The notes under the pieces: generated by a model | Told to the model about the DNA's origin: nothing | The model's input: the letters and a program-made list of their open reading frames with translations, nothing else | The model's database searches: none | Part shown: positions 45,042 through 53,368 of the stretch, one piece after another | How the letters are laid out: every line of letters begins with the position of its first letter | How positions within the stretch are numbered: the first letter of the stretch is position 1 | Position numbers and translations under genes: made by a program | DNA from: G963666705 sp963666705 | GTDB taxonomy: Bacteria > Pseudomonadota > Alphaproteobacteria > CADEGL01 | Assembly: GCA_963666705.2 (NCBI GenBank) | Contig: CAXXKO010000004.1 | Coordinates: forward strand, 223,472 to 287,471 | Reading direction: 5' to 3' | DNA: 64,000 nt

Positions 45042-45806
45042 TCAGTTAGCAGTCGGGGTTTGACGCCTGCGGCTCTGGTTGAGCCTGTAGCTGTCACCGT
45101 TCATCTCGAGGATGTTGACGTGGTGGGTGAGGCGATCGAGGAGCGCGCCGGTGAGGCGCTCGGAGCCGAACACCTCGGTCCATTCGTCGAAGGGCAGATT
45201 GGTGGTGACCAGGGTCGAGCCCCGCTCGTAGCGTTGGCTGAACACCTCGAACAACAGCTCGGCGCCGGTCTTCGACAGCGGCACGAAGCCGAGTTCGTCG
45301 ACGATCAGAAGCTTGTAGGTGGCGAGCTTCTTCTGGAACCTCAGCAGCTGCTTGTCATCGCGGGCCTCGATGAGTTCGTGGACCAGCGCGGCGGCGGTGA
45401 TGAAGCCGACCGAGAGGCCCTTCTGGCAGGCCGCCAGGCCGAGACCGAGGGCGATGTGGGTCTTGCCGGTCCCACTGTTGCCGAGCGCGATGAGGTTCTC
45501 GCGGCGCTCGATGTACTCGCAGCGGGCCAGCTCCAGGACCAGCGCCTTGTTGAGCGAGGGGATGACCTTGAAGTCGAAGCTGTCGAGGCTCTTGACCACG
45601 GGGAAGCGCGCCGCCTTGATGCGCCGCTCGACCATGCGGCGCTCGCGGTCGATCAGCTCGAGCTCGGCGAGTCTCAACAGGTAGCGGACGTGATCGACGC
45701 CTTCCGAGGCGCACTGCCGGGCGATCTTGTCGTACTCGCGCAGGAAGGTCGGCAGCTTCAGCGTCTCGAGGTGGTGGGCGAGCAGCACTTGCGGTGTGTC
45801 GGTCAT
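45042..45806 (-). CDS. istB: IS21 helper ATPase IstB
   Basis: A 254-residue AAA+ transposition helper of the DnaA/DnaC type. Walker A reads LGNSGTGKTH, Walker B LLIVDELGFVPL, and sensor-like TTNLPFDEW follows. ATG at 45806 (MTDTPQVLLAHH) overlaps the istA stop codon; 40 extra upstream codons in the open frame lie inside istA and are rejected. Complete and apparently functional. Confidence 0.95.
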   Translation of the reverse strand: MTDTPQVLLAHHLETLKLPTFLREYDKIARQCASEGVDHVRYLLRLAELELIDRERRMVERRIKAARFPVVKSLDSFDFKVIPSLNKALVLELARCEYIERRENLIALGNSGTGKTHIALGLGLAACQKGLSVGFITAAALVHELIEARDDKQLLRFQKKLATYKLLIVDELGFVPLSKTGAELLFEVFSQRYERGSTLVTTNLPFDEWTEVFGSERLTGALLDRLTHHVNILEMNGDSYRLNQSRRRQTPTAN

Positions 45807-47302
45807 GCGCCGAGCCCCGACAGCAGGCTCATGTACGACTTGGCGGACGTCATCGCGACCCGGGCGCGCGGCAGATACGGATAGACGTCGAGGTTGAGCC
45901 TGGGCGGCCGCCGCTCGATGCGGCACAGTACCAGGTGCTTCACCGCATCAAAGCCGATTGCGCCGAGCCGCAGGGCGTCGCCGACCGCACCCTCGACCTC
46001 CTCGAGCCGGAAGGTCTCCAGTAGACGGAGCACCTGGACGTACTCGCGCTTGCCTGCCTTGCCCATACGAGCTTCGAGGAGCCGCCGCAGAGTGATGAAG
46101 GCCTCGGGCAGGTCCCAGCCCGCCAATGGCGCGGCCTGGTCGAGGGCGCCGATCTTCTGCTCGATCAAGGGCAGGTAATGCAGCGGGTCGAAGATCAGGT
46201 CCTCGCTGTCGTAGGACCGGCGGTGCCGGGCGATCACCTCGGCCCCGCAGCTGATCACCACCTCATCGACGTAGCCCCGGATGAGCACCTCACGGTGGCC
46301 GTAGGCCACGGGCACGGAATAGTCGTTGCTGCGGTAACGCACCAGCGACAGCGAACTCGCCCGTCCAGGGCGCTTATCGCAGGCATCATAGGGAGCAGGC
46401 GGCAATGGCAAGAGAACTTGACGATCCCGCTCGAGACGCTCGCCGATGGTCTCCTTGTGGCCCCGCAGCCGCGCCGCCTGGCGCCGGCGGCACTGTTCGG
46501 CGAGAGCATCGTTGAGGGCCGCGAAGCTCTCGGCACGCGGGACGGGGACCAGGAAGTTCCGCCGGATGAAGCCGACCAGTCCCTCGACCTTGCCCTTGTC
46601 GTTGCCCTTGCCCGGCCGGCCGAACCTGTCCTCGAACAGATAGTGGGACTGAAGCTCCGTGAAGACGCGCGTTCGCTGCCGCTTCCCATCGCCCAGGATC
46701 CGGGCAACCGCCAGCTTGGTGTTGTCGTACAGGATGGATCGGGGGACGCCGCCGAAGAAGGCAAACGCCGCGTTGTGGCCATCGCAGAATGCTTCGGTCG
46801 TCTCCGCCGGATAGGCCGCAACAAAGCAACCATCACTGTGGGGAAGGTCGAAGGCAAGGAAGTGGATCTTCCGTAACGCGCCGCCGATCACCGCCATCGC
46901 TTCGCCGAAGTCCGCCTGGGCGTGACCGGGGGAATGGGAGAGTGGCACGAACACCTCACGCGACCGAAGCCCCTGCTCACGAACGTAGTCCTTCACGATG
47001 GTGTAGCCGCCCGTGAAACCGTACTCGTCCCGGAGGCGGTCGAAGATGCGCTTCGCAGTGTGCCGTTGCTTGCGGTGGCTGGTCCGATCGTCTTCCAAGA
47101 TCCGATCGATGATTCCCGTGAACGGACCCAGCTTTGGCCGCCTCGGCGGCGCGCTTCGGCGATACCCTGGCGGCACCGAGAACGACAGCATCTTACGGAC
47201 CGTCTTGCGGTCTACACCAAACACCCGCGAGGCCTCGCGGGTGCTCATCCCCTCGACATGACACGCCCGCCGAACCCGTGCGTACAACTCCACCCGATAC
47301 AT
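45803..47302 (-). CDS. istA: IS21 transposase IstA
   Basis: A 499-residue DDE transposase. N-terminal HTH (GMSTREASRVFGVDRKTVRKML), the first catalytic Asp in GHAQADFGEA, the second in SILYDNTKLA, and the Glu in NDKGKVEGLVGFIRRNFL. ATG at 47302 (MYRVELYARVRR) is the family-typical start; the 18 codons upstream reach toward the end of the element and are excluded. Confidence 0.94.
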   Translation of the reverse strand: MYRVELYARVRRACHVEGMSTREASRVFGVDRKTVRKMLSFSVPPGYRRSAPPRRPKLGPFTGIIDRILEDDRTSHRKQRHTAKRIFDRLRDEYGFTGGYTIVKDYVREQGLRSREVFVPLSHSPGHAQADFGEAMAVIGGALRKIHFLAFDLPHSDGCFVAAYPAETTEAFCDGHNAAFAFFGGVPRSILYDNTKLAVARILGDGKRQRTRVFTELQSHYLFEDRFGRPGKGNDKGKVEGLVGFIRRNFLVPVPRAESFAALNDALAEQCRRRQAARLRGHKETIGERLERDRQVLLPLPPAPYDACDKRPGRASSLSLVRYRSNDYSVPVAYGHREVLIRGYVDEVVISCGAEVIARHRRSYDSEDLIFDPLHYLPLIEQKIGALDQAAPLAGWDLPEAFITLRRLLEARMGKAGKREYVQVLRLLETFRLEEVEGAVGDALRLGAIGFDAVKHLVLCRIERRPPRLNLDVYPYLPRARVAMTSAKSYMSLLSGLGA

Positions 47303-48223
47303 CCCCCCCGCCTTCCAGTCAGAGCAACCCTGACAGAAGGCTATACGCGGTCCCATTTTGGTCCGCCGCAGCCGGATCGACCGGCCGCTTCAGTGGGGGA
47401 TTATTGCTCTGCCGTTCTCACGCGCGCGACCTCGGGGGCGAAGAACCGGCTGAGCGCCCGCGCCGCCGCCCCTTCGGCCACCGAGCGCACCATCAATCGG
47501 CGCGCCCGGGTGATCGCCAGGGCGATGATGCCGGTGACCACCAGGATCGAGGCGACTTTGTCGAACTCGGCCCCCAGCAGCACGCTGTTCGACGTCATGT
47601 AGGCGACATAGTCCCGCGTAATCATGGCATCGGCGGGGTCGGCCGAGACGACCCAGGTCACGAGCAGGAGCCACCCGGCGGCGGCGACCGAGCCCGCGAG
47701 CAGGACGTACCCGGCCTCGAACCGCAGGGCGCGGAGCGCGATGAAGATGAAGACATAGAGCAGGGTCGGCGCCTTGAGGACGAAGGAGGGCGGCTGCTCG
47801 TACTGAATATGGAAGCTCCAGATGAGGGCCAGGAGGAGGCCCATATCGATCACCACGGAGAGGGCGAGGAACCAGGCCGGCAACCGGCGCCGGTAGGCCA
47901 GGAAGAGCCGCAGGAGCGTGAAACCCGTGTAGAGGGCGAGCGCCCAGGGCACCGGCTCGATCGTGGCGTCGGCGTCGAAGGTCTTGGGTGACAGGGCGTA
48001 GAGGGTGCCGAAAGTGAGAACGACGGCGAGCTGGATCCAGCCGATCGCGATCTCGCTGCGATCCTGTTGCGCGCGGATGGCCGTGCGCACGCGCTCCGGC
48101 AAGGGGTCGGCGCCGCGCCCTTCGCGGCCACGCCACCGCTTCATCCAAGGACCCATGCGGCCACTTTCGCGATCGTTTCAATGCTGGTGGCTCGTATATG
48201 GGGCTTCGCCGCGGGCGCCGCCG

Positions 48224-49120
48224 TCATTTCTCCGTGAGGTCGCGTGTGCGGGCCGGCCCGCCTGGGCCCTTCTCCAGCCAAAGGCTCGATTCGTGCGCGC
48301 CCGCCTGCATGGGCAGGGACCGCGCCGCGCTCGCCGCAACGGCGCCGGCCATGCGGGTGACGACGAAATGGCTGGCGAACAGGAGGCGAAACGCCCCCCC
48401 TTGCAGGAGCGTCGCGACGGCGGACTGCTCGTTATACCCGCGCCAGGCCCATTCGGCCGGATACCCGTCGGGCAGGAAGATGTCGTGGAAATGCACGAGC
48501 ACGCCTGGCGGCAGGGTCGGCAGGACGACGTTGAGGATGAAGTCCACGTCGCTACCCGGCACCAGGAGGTGGCTCGAATCCACGAACAGGACGTCGCCCT
48601 TGCCCAGCGCGCGGAAGGGCGCCAACCCGGCTTGCTGCACCGTCGCCGGGATCAATTCCACTTCGAGGCCCGCGAGGCTGGCCCGGGGCGCCGGGTCGAT
48701 GGCGGTGATCTTGGTCGCCAGGCGGCCGTCCATGACGGCGCGGCTGAGGAAGCGGGTGGAATGGCCCGAGCCGACCTCGACGATTCGCGCCGGCGCCCGG
48801 TCCCGCGTCATGACATAGGCGGCGGCCGCGTCGAGCCGGGGAAACCAGTCCTGGCCCCAGCGTGGCGCGGGCGCGGCGGACCGCTCGCCGATGGCCGCGA
48901 GGGCGGGTGCGTATGTGCCCAGGCGGGCGAGGAGCCGCGTGTAATCGGCCATGGGCCCGGCGATGACGGCTTCGAGCGGCCGGTAGGGCGGACAGGCGCC
49001 TTCCCGCGGAACCTCGGCGGCGCGGCTGTACGGCAAGAAGAAGCCGCGCCGGCTGAGCCCGAGGACGGTCGCCAGGCCCATCGCCAGACGGCGCCCATGG
49101 CGGCCGCCCAGCCGGTTCAC
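48224..49120 (-). CDS. Class I SAM-dependent methyltransferase (Methyltransf_24-like)
   Basis: A 298-residue protein with GTG start overlapping the stop of the MBL gene. The SAM site is ARIVEVGSGHSTRFLSRAV, followed by ITAIDPAPRASLAG, VLFVDSSHLLVPGSDVDFIL and GVLVHFHDIFLP, the arrangement of Methyltransf_24 enzymes that act on small molecules or surface sugars. The N-terminal Arg-rich segment before residue 30 may be a poorly chosen start; ATG at codon 14 is an alternative. It lies 68 bases before the cyclase gene on the same strand. Acceptor unknown. Confidence 0.85.
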   Translation of the reverse strand: MNRLGGRHGRRLAMGLATVLGLSRRGFFLPYSRAAEVPREGACPPYRPLEAVIAGPMADYTRLLARLGTYAPALAAIGERSAAPAPRWGQDWFPRLDAAAAYVMTRDRAPARIVEVGSGHSTRFLSRAVMDGRLATKITAIDPAPRASLAGLEVELIPATVQQAGLAPFRALGKGDVLFVDSSHLLVPGSDVDFILNVVLPTLPPGVLVHFHDIFLPDGYPAEWAWRGYNEQSAVATLLQGGAFRLLFASHFVVTRMAGAVAASAARSLPMQAGAHESSLWLEKGPGGPARTRDLTEK

Positions 49121-49983
49121 GGCCGCAGGATCATGCCCTCGCGGGCGACCACGGTGCCGGGGCGCTTGCGCTCGGCCGCGCGCGCTATTCCGTCCATGAC
49201 CCGGTCGTCATGGGACGGGTCGTGGTGGAAGATGGCCAGCTGGCCCACGCCCGCCGCATCGCACAGCCGCGCGCCCTCCTGCCATGTCGAGTGGCCCCAA
49301 CCGGCATAGGCCGGGTATTCCTCGTCGGTATAGGTGCAGTCGTAGATCAGAATGTCGGCGCCCTCGACCAGCTCGAGGATATCCCTGTTGGGCTCGCCCG
49401 GCCGGTGCTCGGTATCGGTTACGTAGCAGGCGGACTTGCCGCCATGCTCGACCCGGTAGCCGGTGGCCCCGTTCGGGTGGTTGAGCGAGCCCGTCCGCAC
49501 GACCACGCCCGGGTAGGGCTCCAATGTCTCGCTCGCCATGAAGTCCTTGAAGGCGATGCTGGCGCCGAAGATGTCGAACGGCACCGGGAAGAGCGGCGCC
49601 TGCATCATCTGCTTCAGCACCGCGCTCAGGCCCGGCTGGGCGGTGAGGTGGCCGGACCAGAAGCGGAAGCTGTTCTCCGCGTCGTACAAGGGGGAGAAGA
49701 AGGGCAGGCCGACCACGTGGTCGAAATGGGTATGGGAAAAGAAGAGGTCGGCATCGATGACGCCGTCCGCCTTCAGACTGTTGCCCAGCGGCCGGAGGCC
49801 GGTGCCGGCGTCGAAGATGAGAAGCCGGCCCGCGCAGCGCATCTCGACGCACGATGTGTTGCCGCCATAGCGCACATAATCCGGGCCCGGCGTCGCCACG
49901 CTGCCGCGCACGCCCCAGAATCGAACGCTCAGATCATCGCCATCGGCCAATATCGCGCTCCCCGCGCCACGGAAACGATACAC
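49117..49983 (-). CDS. MBL-fold metallo-hydrolase
   Basis: About 288 residues from the GTG at 49983; a TTG at 49950 preceded by GGGGAGCGC is an equally good start. The metal motif SHTHFDHVVGLPFFSP is intact, with further ligands in LNHPNGATGY, VTDTEHRPG, IYDCTYTDEEYP and IFHHDPSHDD. Proteins of this subgroup (opening FWGVRGSVATPG and NTSCVEM) are often found with cyclases and cyclic-nucleotide-binding proteins, and a phosphodiesterase-like role is possible; this is inference from context. It forms a leftward operon with the methyltransferase and the broken cyclase. Confidence 0.88.
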   Translation of the reverse strand: MYRFRGAGSAILADGDDLSVRFWGVRGSVATPGPDYVRYGGNTSCVEMRCAGRLLIFDAGTGLRPLGNSLKADGVIDADLFFSHTHFDHVVGLPFFSPLYDAENSFRFWSGHLTAQPGLSAVLKQMMQAPLFPVPFDIFGASIAFKDFMASETLEPYPGVVVRTGSLNHPNGATGYRVEHGGKSACYVTDTEHRPGEPNRDILELVEGADILIYDCTYTDEEYPAYAGWGHSTWQEGARLCDAAGVGQLAIFHHDPSHDDRVMDGIARAAERKRPGTVVAREGMILRP

Positions 49984-50128
49984 AAACGTTTCGTGTGTTT
50001 ACAGACTCGGACCTACTCAGGTCAAAACGAGATGTGATGCGCATGGCCTCGGGGCCATGCTTGCCGGCCCGGCCCGATCCGTGCTCCACGCGCGCACCGG
50101 CGGGCGACGAATCGAGGGGCCCGCGCCG

Positions 50129-50815
50129 TCAAGGCACCAACCGGTAGCCGCCCGGCTCGGTCACCAGGATCTCGGCCCGGCCCGGGTCGTGCTCGATCTT
50201 CTGGCGCAGGCGGTAGACGTGGGTCTCGAGGGTATGGGTGGTCACGCCGGCGTTGTAGCCCCAGACCTCGTTCAGCAGCACGTCGCGGCCGACGACTTTC
50301 TGGCCCGCTCGATAGAGGTACTTGAGGATCGCGGTTTCCTTTTCGGTCAGCCGGACCTTCTTGTTGCCGTCCTCCTCCAGGAGGAGCTTCGCCGCCGGGC
50401 GGAAAGTATAGGGGCCGATGGTAAAGACCGCGTCCTCGCTCTGCTCGTGCAGGCGGAGCTGCGCGCGCAGGCGGGCGAGCAGAACCCCGAGGCGAAACGG
50501 CTTGGTGACGTAATCGTTCGCGCCCGAATCGAGGCCGAGGATCGTGTCGGCATCCGTATCGGCGCCGGTCAACATGATGATCGGCGACTTGACGCCCCCC
50601 TGGCGCATGAGGCGGCAGACCTCGCGGCCATCTATGTCGGGCAGGCCCACATCGAGCAGGATGACGTCGAAATGGTCCTGTTTGGCGATATCGAGCGCTT
50701 GGGTGCCGCTTTCGACCTCGGAGGTCTCGAACTCGTCGTAGAGGCGGAGCTGTTCCGCCAAAGACTGGCGAAACGCCGTGTCGTCGTCCACGAGAAGAAT
50801 GTTCTTGCCGGCCAT
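50129..50815 (-). CDS. OmpR/PhoB-family response regulator, CenR-like
   Basis: A 228-residue two-domain regulator: receiver domain with ILLVDDD, the phospho-acceptor Asp in VILLDVGLPDIDG, Thr in IIMLTGADTD and Lys in YVTKPF; then a winged helix ending ..VWGYNAGVTTHTLETHVYRLRQKIE. The WGYNAGVTTHTLETH recognition region closely resembles the alphaproteobacterial CenR group, which controls envelope functions and is essential in Caulobacter. No histidine kinase gene is adjacent. It stands alone, with 276 bases before the next rightward gene. Confidence 0.93.
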   Translation of the reverse strand: MAGKNILLVDDDTAFRQSLAEQLRLYDEFETSEVESGTQALDIAKQDHFDVILLDVGLPDIDGREVCRLMRQGGVKSPIIMLTGADTDADTILGLDSGANDYVTKPFRLGVLLARLRAQLRLHEQSEDAVFTIGPYTFRPAAKLLLEEDGNKKVRLTEKETAILKYLYRAGQKVVGRDVLLNEVWGYNAGVTTHTLETHVYRLRQKIEHDPGRAEILVTEPGGYRLVP

Positions 50816-50911
50816 CGTTCGTTCGACCTCCAGCGTTTCCGGTCGGCCGCGTGGGGCGAGGCCCCTACGTCCGGCGGCGATAGTATCACGACATCCCCAT
50901 CGGTGAAGGGC

Positions 50912-50947
50912 GCGACGGGCGCGGCGGGCGCGGCGGGCGCGGCGGGC
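50912..50947. repeat. Short tandem repeat, four 9-bp units
   Basis: GCGACGGGC followed by three exact GCGGCGGGC units in the intergenic region upstream of the 51092 gene. Not coding; the kind of tract that varies in copy number by slippage. Confidence 0.8.
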
Positions 50948-51091
50948 ACGGCATGTCCACCGGCGCGGCAGATTCTGCCGGGGCGGTCGTTATCGCCCGG
51001 CTGCTGGAACCCTAACGTCCTGTATTAACGATGTTTTCGAAACGGCATGGGAATTGCTCCTTCATGCTCAAAATATATATTGGGTAGCACC

Positions 51092-51997
51092 ATGACCGAG
51101 CCGATCAATGCCGCGCGCAACCTGGGTATGCGCTCCGGCGCCGCTGATATGCCGTATTCGGCGCCGGGGGACGCGACCGGGACCAAGCTGAAACTATGGG
51201 CCGGGGAGAGCTTCGAGTTCTCCGACCTGCTCGATTTCGTCAACCCGCTGCAGCATTTGCCCGGTATCTCCTATCTGTACCGGGAGCTGACGGGCGACAA
51301 GATCGGCGCGCTGGCACGGGTCGTCGGTGGCGGCATTCTTGGCGGCCCCATCGTTGCCGTTACCTCCCTCGCCAACGCCATCCTGGACTCGGAGACGGGC
51401 CACGACCTCGGCGGTCACGCCATCGCCCTCCTGACGGGTGAGACCGAGTTCCCCGGCGCGGACGATTCCCCGGGCGTGCCCACCCAATACGCCAGTATGT
51501 CGGGCCGGGGCCGCGACCCGCTTTGGGAACAATCGCCGGGGTCCTCGCTCCAGGGCGGGCCGGTCGAGCCCGAGACCGATCTCGCCGCGCGCGAGACGAT
51601 CGCCGCAACCAACTCGGGCGAGGCCGTCGTCGCGCGCGAGACGATCGCCGCGACCAACTCGGGCGAGGCCGTTGCCGCCGCCCGGCCCCGCGCGCAGAGC
51701 ATGTCCGAGCGCGGTGGCGACTCGCTGTGGCAAGACACATCCTACGCACCCGCCTTGGCCGCGGTGGCCACGCCGCCCGCGGCGGCGGTCCAGACGGTGG
51801 CCGGCAAGCTGCGCGGCGCGGCGCTCGAGATCGCCACGGGAGAGCCGATGACGTTGGCCACGGCGGCCCCGGAGACGGCCGATGCGGCGGCGCCCGGGCC
51901 CTGGATCGCCGAAGCCATGTCGTCGGCCCTCGACAAGTACCAGGATATGGCCCGCATGCGCCTTGGCGCGGGCCAGGCGGTCGACGCCGCTTACTGA
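51092..51997 (+). CDS. Hypothetical protein with internal 15-residue duplication
   Basis: A 301-residue protein I cannot assign. ATG at 51092 (MTEPINAARN) is preferred over 51047. The first third has a conserved-looking block (FEFSDLLDFVNPLQHLPGISYLYRELTGDKIGALARVVGGGILGGP, shown by its parts DFVNPLQHLPG and YRELTGDKIG) followed by GHAIALLTG; the middle is low-complexity and contains ARETIAATNSGEAV twice in direct succession; the C-terminal third is Ala/Pro-rich with DKYQDMARMRL at the end. No signal peptide or membrane span beyond a glycine-rich patch at about 75-95. The 276-base upstream gap has AT-rich sequence (AAAATATATATTG) just before the start. Precedes the L,D-transpeptidase gene. 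Confidence 0.75.
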   Translation: MTEPINAARNLGMRSGAADMPYSAPGDATGTKLKLWAGESFEFSDLLDFVNPLQHLPGISYLYRELTGDKIGALARVVGGGILGGPIVAVTSLANAILDSETGHDLGGHAIALLTGETEFPGADDSPGVPTQYASMSGRGRDPLWEQSPGSSLQGGPVEPETDLAARETIAATNSGEAVVARETIAATNSGEAVAAARPRAQSMSERGGDSLWQDTSYAPALAAVATPPAAAVQTVAGKLRGAALEIATGEPMTLATAAPETADAAAPGPWIAEAMSSALDKYQDMARMRLGAGQAVDAAY

Positions 51998-52054
51998 TCC
52001 CGGCGCGTTTTTGGCCGGGCTGTTCGCCGCGGGACCACCGCCCTATAAGGATGC

Positions 52055-52555
52055 ATGGACGCTCGTGTGACGCCGGACGGAAGCCTCTTTTGGGCCGGCA
52101 CCCGGTATCGTTGCGCGCTTGGCCGCGGCGGCCGCGTCGAGGACAAGCGCGAGGGCGACGGCGCGACGCCCGTGGGCTGCTTCGCGCTCAGGCGCGTGAT
52201 GTATCGACCCGATCGCATGGACCCGCCCGAGACGCTCCTTCGCGTCTCGGCGCTCGCGCCCGACGACGGCTGGTGCGACGATGCGGGCGATCCCCAATAC
52301 AACAGGCAAGTTCGGCTGCCCTACCCGGCGCGCTGTGAATCCCTGTGGCGGGACGACGGGATCTACGACCTGATCGTCACCATCGGCCACAACGACGACC
52401 CCGCGATTCCAGGTCTCGGCAGCGCCATTTTCGTCCATATCGCGCGGCCCGGATATAGCCCGACCGAGGGCTGCGTGGCGCTCGCGCGCGCGGACCTCGT
52501 CGCGCTGTTGCGCGACTGGTCGGCCCGAACCAGGATCCGCGTGGACGGGGCGTGA
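52055..52555 (+). CDS. L,D-transpeptidase (YkuD) family protein
   Basis: A 166-residue YkuD-domain protein. The catalytic region is FVHIARPGYSPTEGCVAL, with His and Cys present; the SHGC(I/V)R box of typical enzymes reads TEGCVAL, a variant common in short alphaproteobacterial members. No signal peptide is visible, so it may act in the cytoplasm or the start may be misplaced. Members of this kind follow the response-regulator/hypothetical pair in related genomes. Convergent with yggS, 27 bases apart. Confidence 0.88.
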   Translation: MDARVTPDGSLFWAGTRYRCALGRGGRVEDKREGDGATPVGCFALRRVMYRPDRMDPPETLLRVSALAPDDGWCDDAGDPQYNRQVRLPYPARCESLWRDDGIYDLIVTIGHNDDPAIPGLGSAIFVHIARPGYSPTEGCVALARADLVALLRDWSARTRIRVDGA

Positions 52556-52582
52556 GCGGGCGGTGAGAGTGAAGAGCGCGCT

Positions 52583-53284
52583 TCACCGCGCCGGGCGCGC
52601 GCCGAAGATCGCCGTGCCGACGCGAACGTGGGTGGCGCCGAACGCGATCGCCGCCTCGTAATCGCCGCTCATGCCCATGCTGAGGAGCGCGAGGCCGTTG
52701 CGGAGCGCGATCTCCCGCAGCAGCGCGAAGTGCATGGCCGGCGGCTCCTCGACGGGCGGAATGCACATCAGGCCGCCGATCGGCAGGCCGAGGCAATCGC
52801 GGCACTCGGCGATAAGCTCGTCGGCCTGCTCCGGCATGACGCCCGCCTTCTGCGCCTCCTCGCCCGTGTTGACCTGGATGTAGCAGACTGGATGGCGACC
52901 CGAGCTTTCCATCTCGCGCGCGAGTGCCCGAGCGAGCTTGGGGCGGTCGATGGTCTCGATGACATCGAACAGCGCGACCGCCTCGCGGACCTTGTTGGTC
53001 TGGAGCGGCCCGATCAGGTGGAGCCGCACATCGGCGAATTCCCCTCTGAGGGCGGGCCACTTGCCGGCGGCCTCCTGCACCCGGTTCTCGCCGAAGACAC
53101 GGTGCCCGGCGACGAGCGCCGCCCGCACCCGCTCGACCGGCTGAAGCTTGCCGACCGCCACCAGGACGACGTCCTCGGGCGCGCGGCCCGCCGCCCGCGC
53201 GGCCGCCGCAATTTGGTCGCGCACGGCGTCGAGGCTTGTGGCGACATCGACGTCCGCATCAGGCTCGTGGTGGGTTTCGGGCAT
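52583..53284 (-). CDS. YggS/PLPBP-family PLP homeostasis protein
   Basis: A 233-residue PLP-binding protein that buffers pyridoxal phosphate; it has no known catalytic activity. Motifs are VLVAVGKLQPVE with the PLP Lys (the usual Ser before it is Gly here), FGENRVQEA, HLIGPLQTNK, CYIQVNTGEEAQKAG, GLMCIPP and LSMGMSGDYEAAIAFGATHVRVGTAIFG, all in normal order and spacing. The first 12 residues form an acidic, His-rich tail. Single gene, followed across 84 bases by the MFS gene on the same strand. Confidence 0.94.
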   Translation of the reverse strand: MPETHHEPDADVDVATSLDAVRDQIAAAARAAGRAPEDVVLVAVGKLQPVERVRAALVAGHRVFGENRVQEAAGKWPALRGEFADVRLHLIGPLQTNKVREAVALFDVIETIDRPKLARALAREMESSGRHPVCYIQVNTGEEAQKAGVMPEQADELIAECRDCLGLPIGGLMCIPPVEEPPAMHFALLREIALRNGLALLSMGMSGDYEAAIAFGATHVRVGTAIFGARPAR

Positions 53285-53368
53285 TGCCGGCGCTCTCGCC
53301 GATGGTGACTGGGCGCTGGAATGCTAGCGCATTTCCCGCCTGCGTGGAAACGGCACCGCGGCTCGGTA

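Larger units (their letters stand above)
44851..47400 (-). mobile_element. IS21-family insertion sequence (istA, istB)
   Basis: The left end is TGTCAATGGCGGAGCAAAAA followed by GGGACC; the right end contains the matching GGTCCCATTTTGGTCCGCC at about 47351-47369 in inverted orientation. The right boundary is not resolved, lying between 47370 and 47403. No target duplication could be identified. Both transposition genes are complete and overlap by four bases. Confidence 0.9.
44253..48156 (-). pseudogene. Membrane-bound class III adenylate/guanylate cyclase, split by an IS21 element
   Basis: The N-terminal fragment (48156 down to about 47404) encodes about 250 residues with six hydrophobic segments and ends ..ARALSRFFAPEVARVRTAEQ; the C-terminal fragment (about 44850 down to 44253) begins VPEAGEGVVRDAAILVVDLRGFSAL, the class III catalytic domain with the metal Asp of VVDLRGF, GSIDKFLGDGILATFG and YTVIGDAVNLAVKLE. 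The two pieces abut in the pattern usual for this family (FFAPEVA..GEG..RDAAIL), so the gene was one unit before the IS21 insertion. The catalytic half keeps a GTG that could allow weak expression, but the membrane-anchored enzyme is lost. Neighbours are a methyltransferase and an MBL hydrolase on the same strand. Confidence 0.88.
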
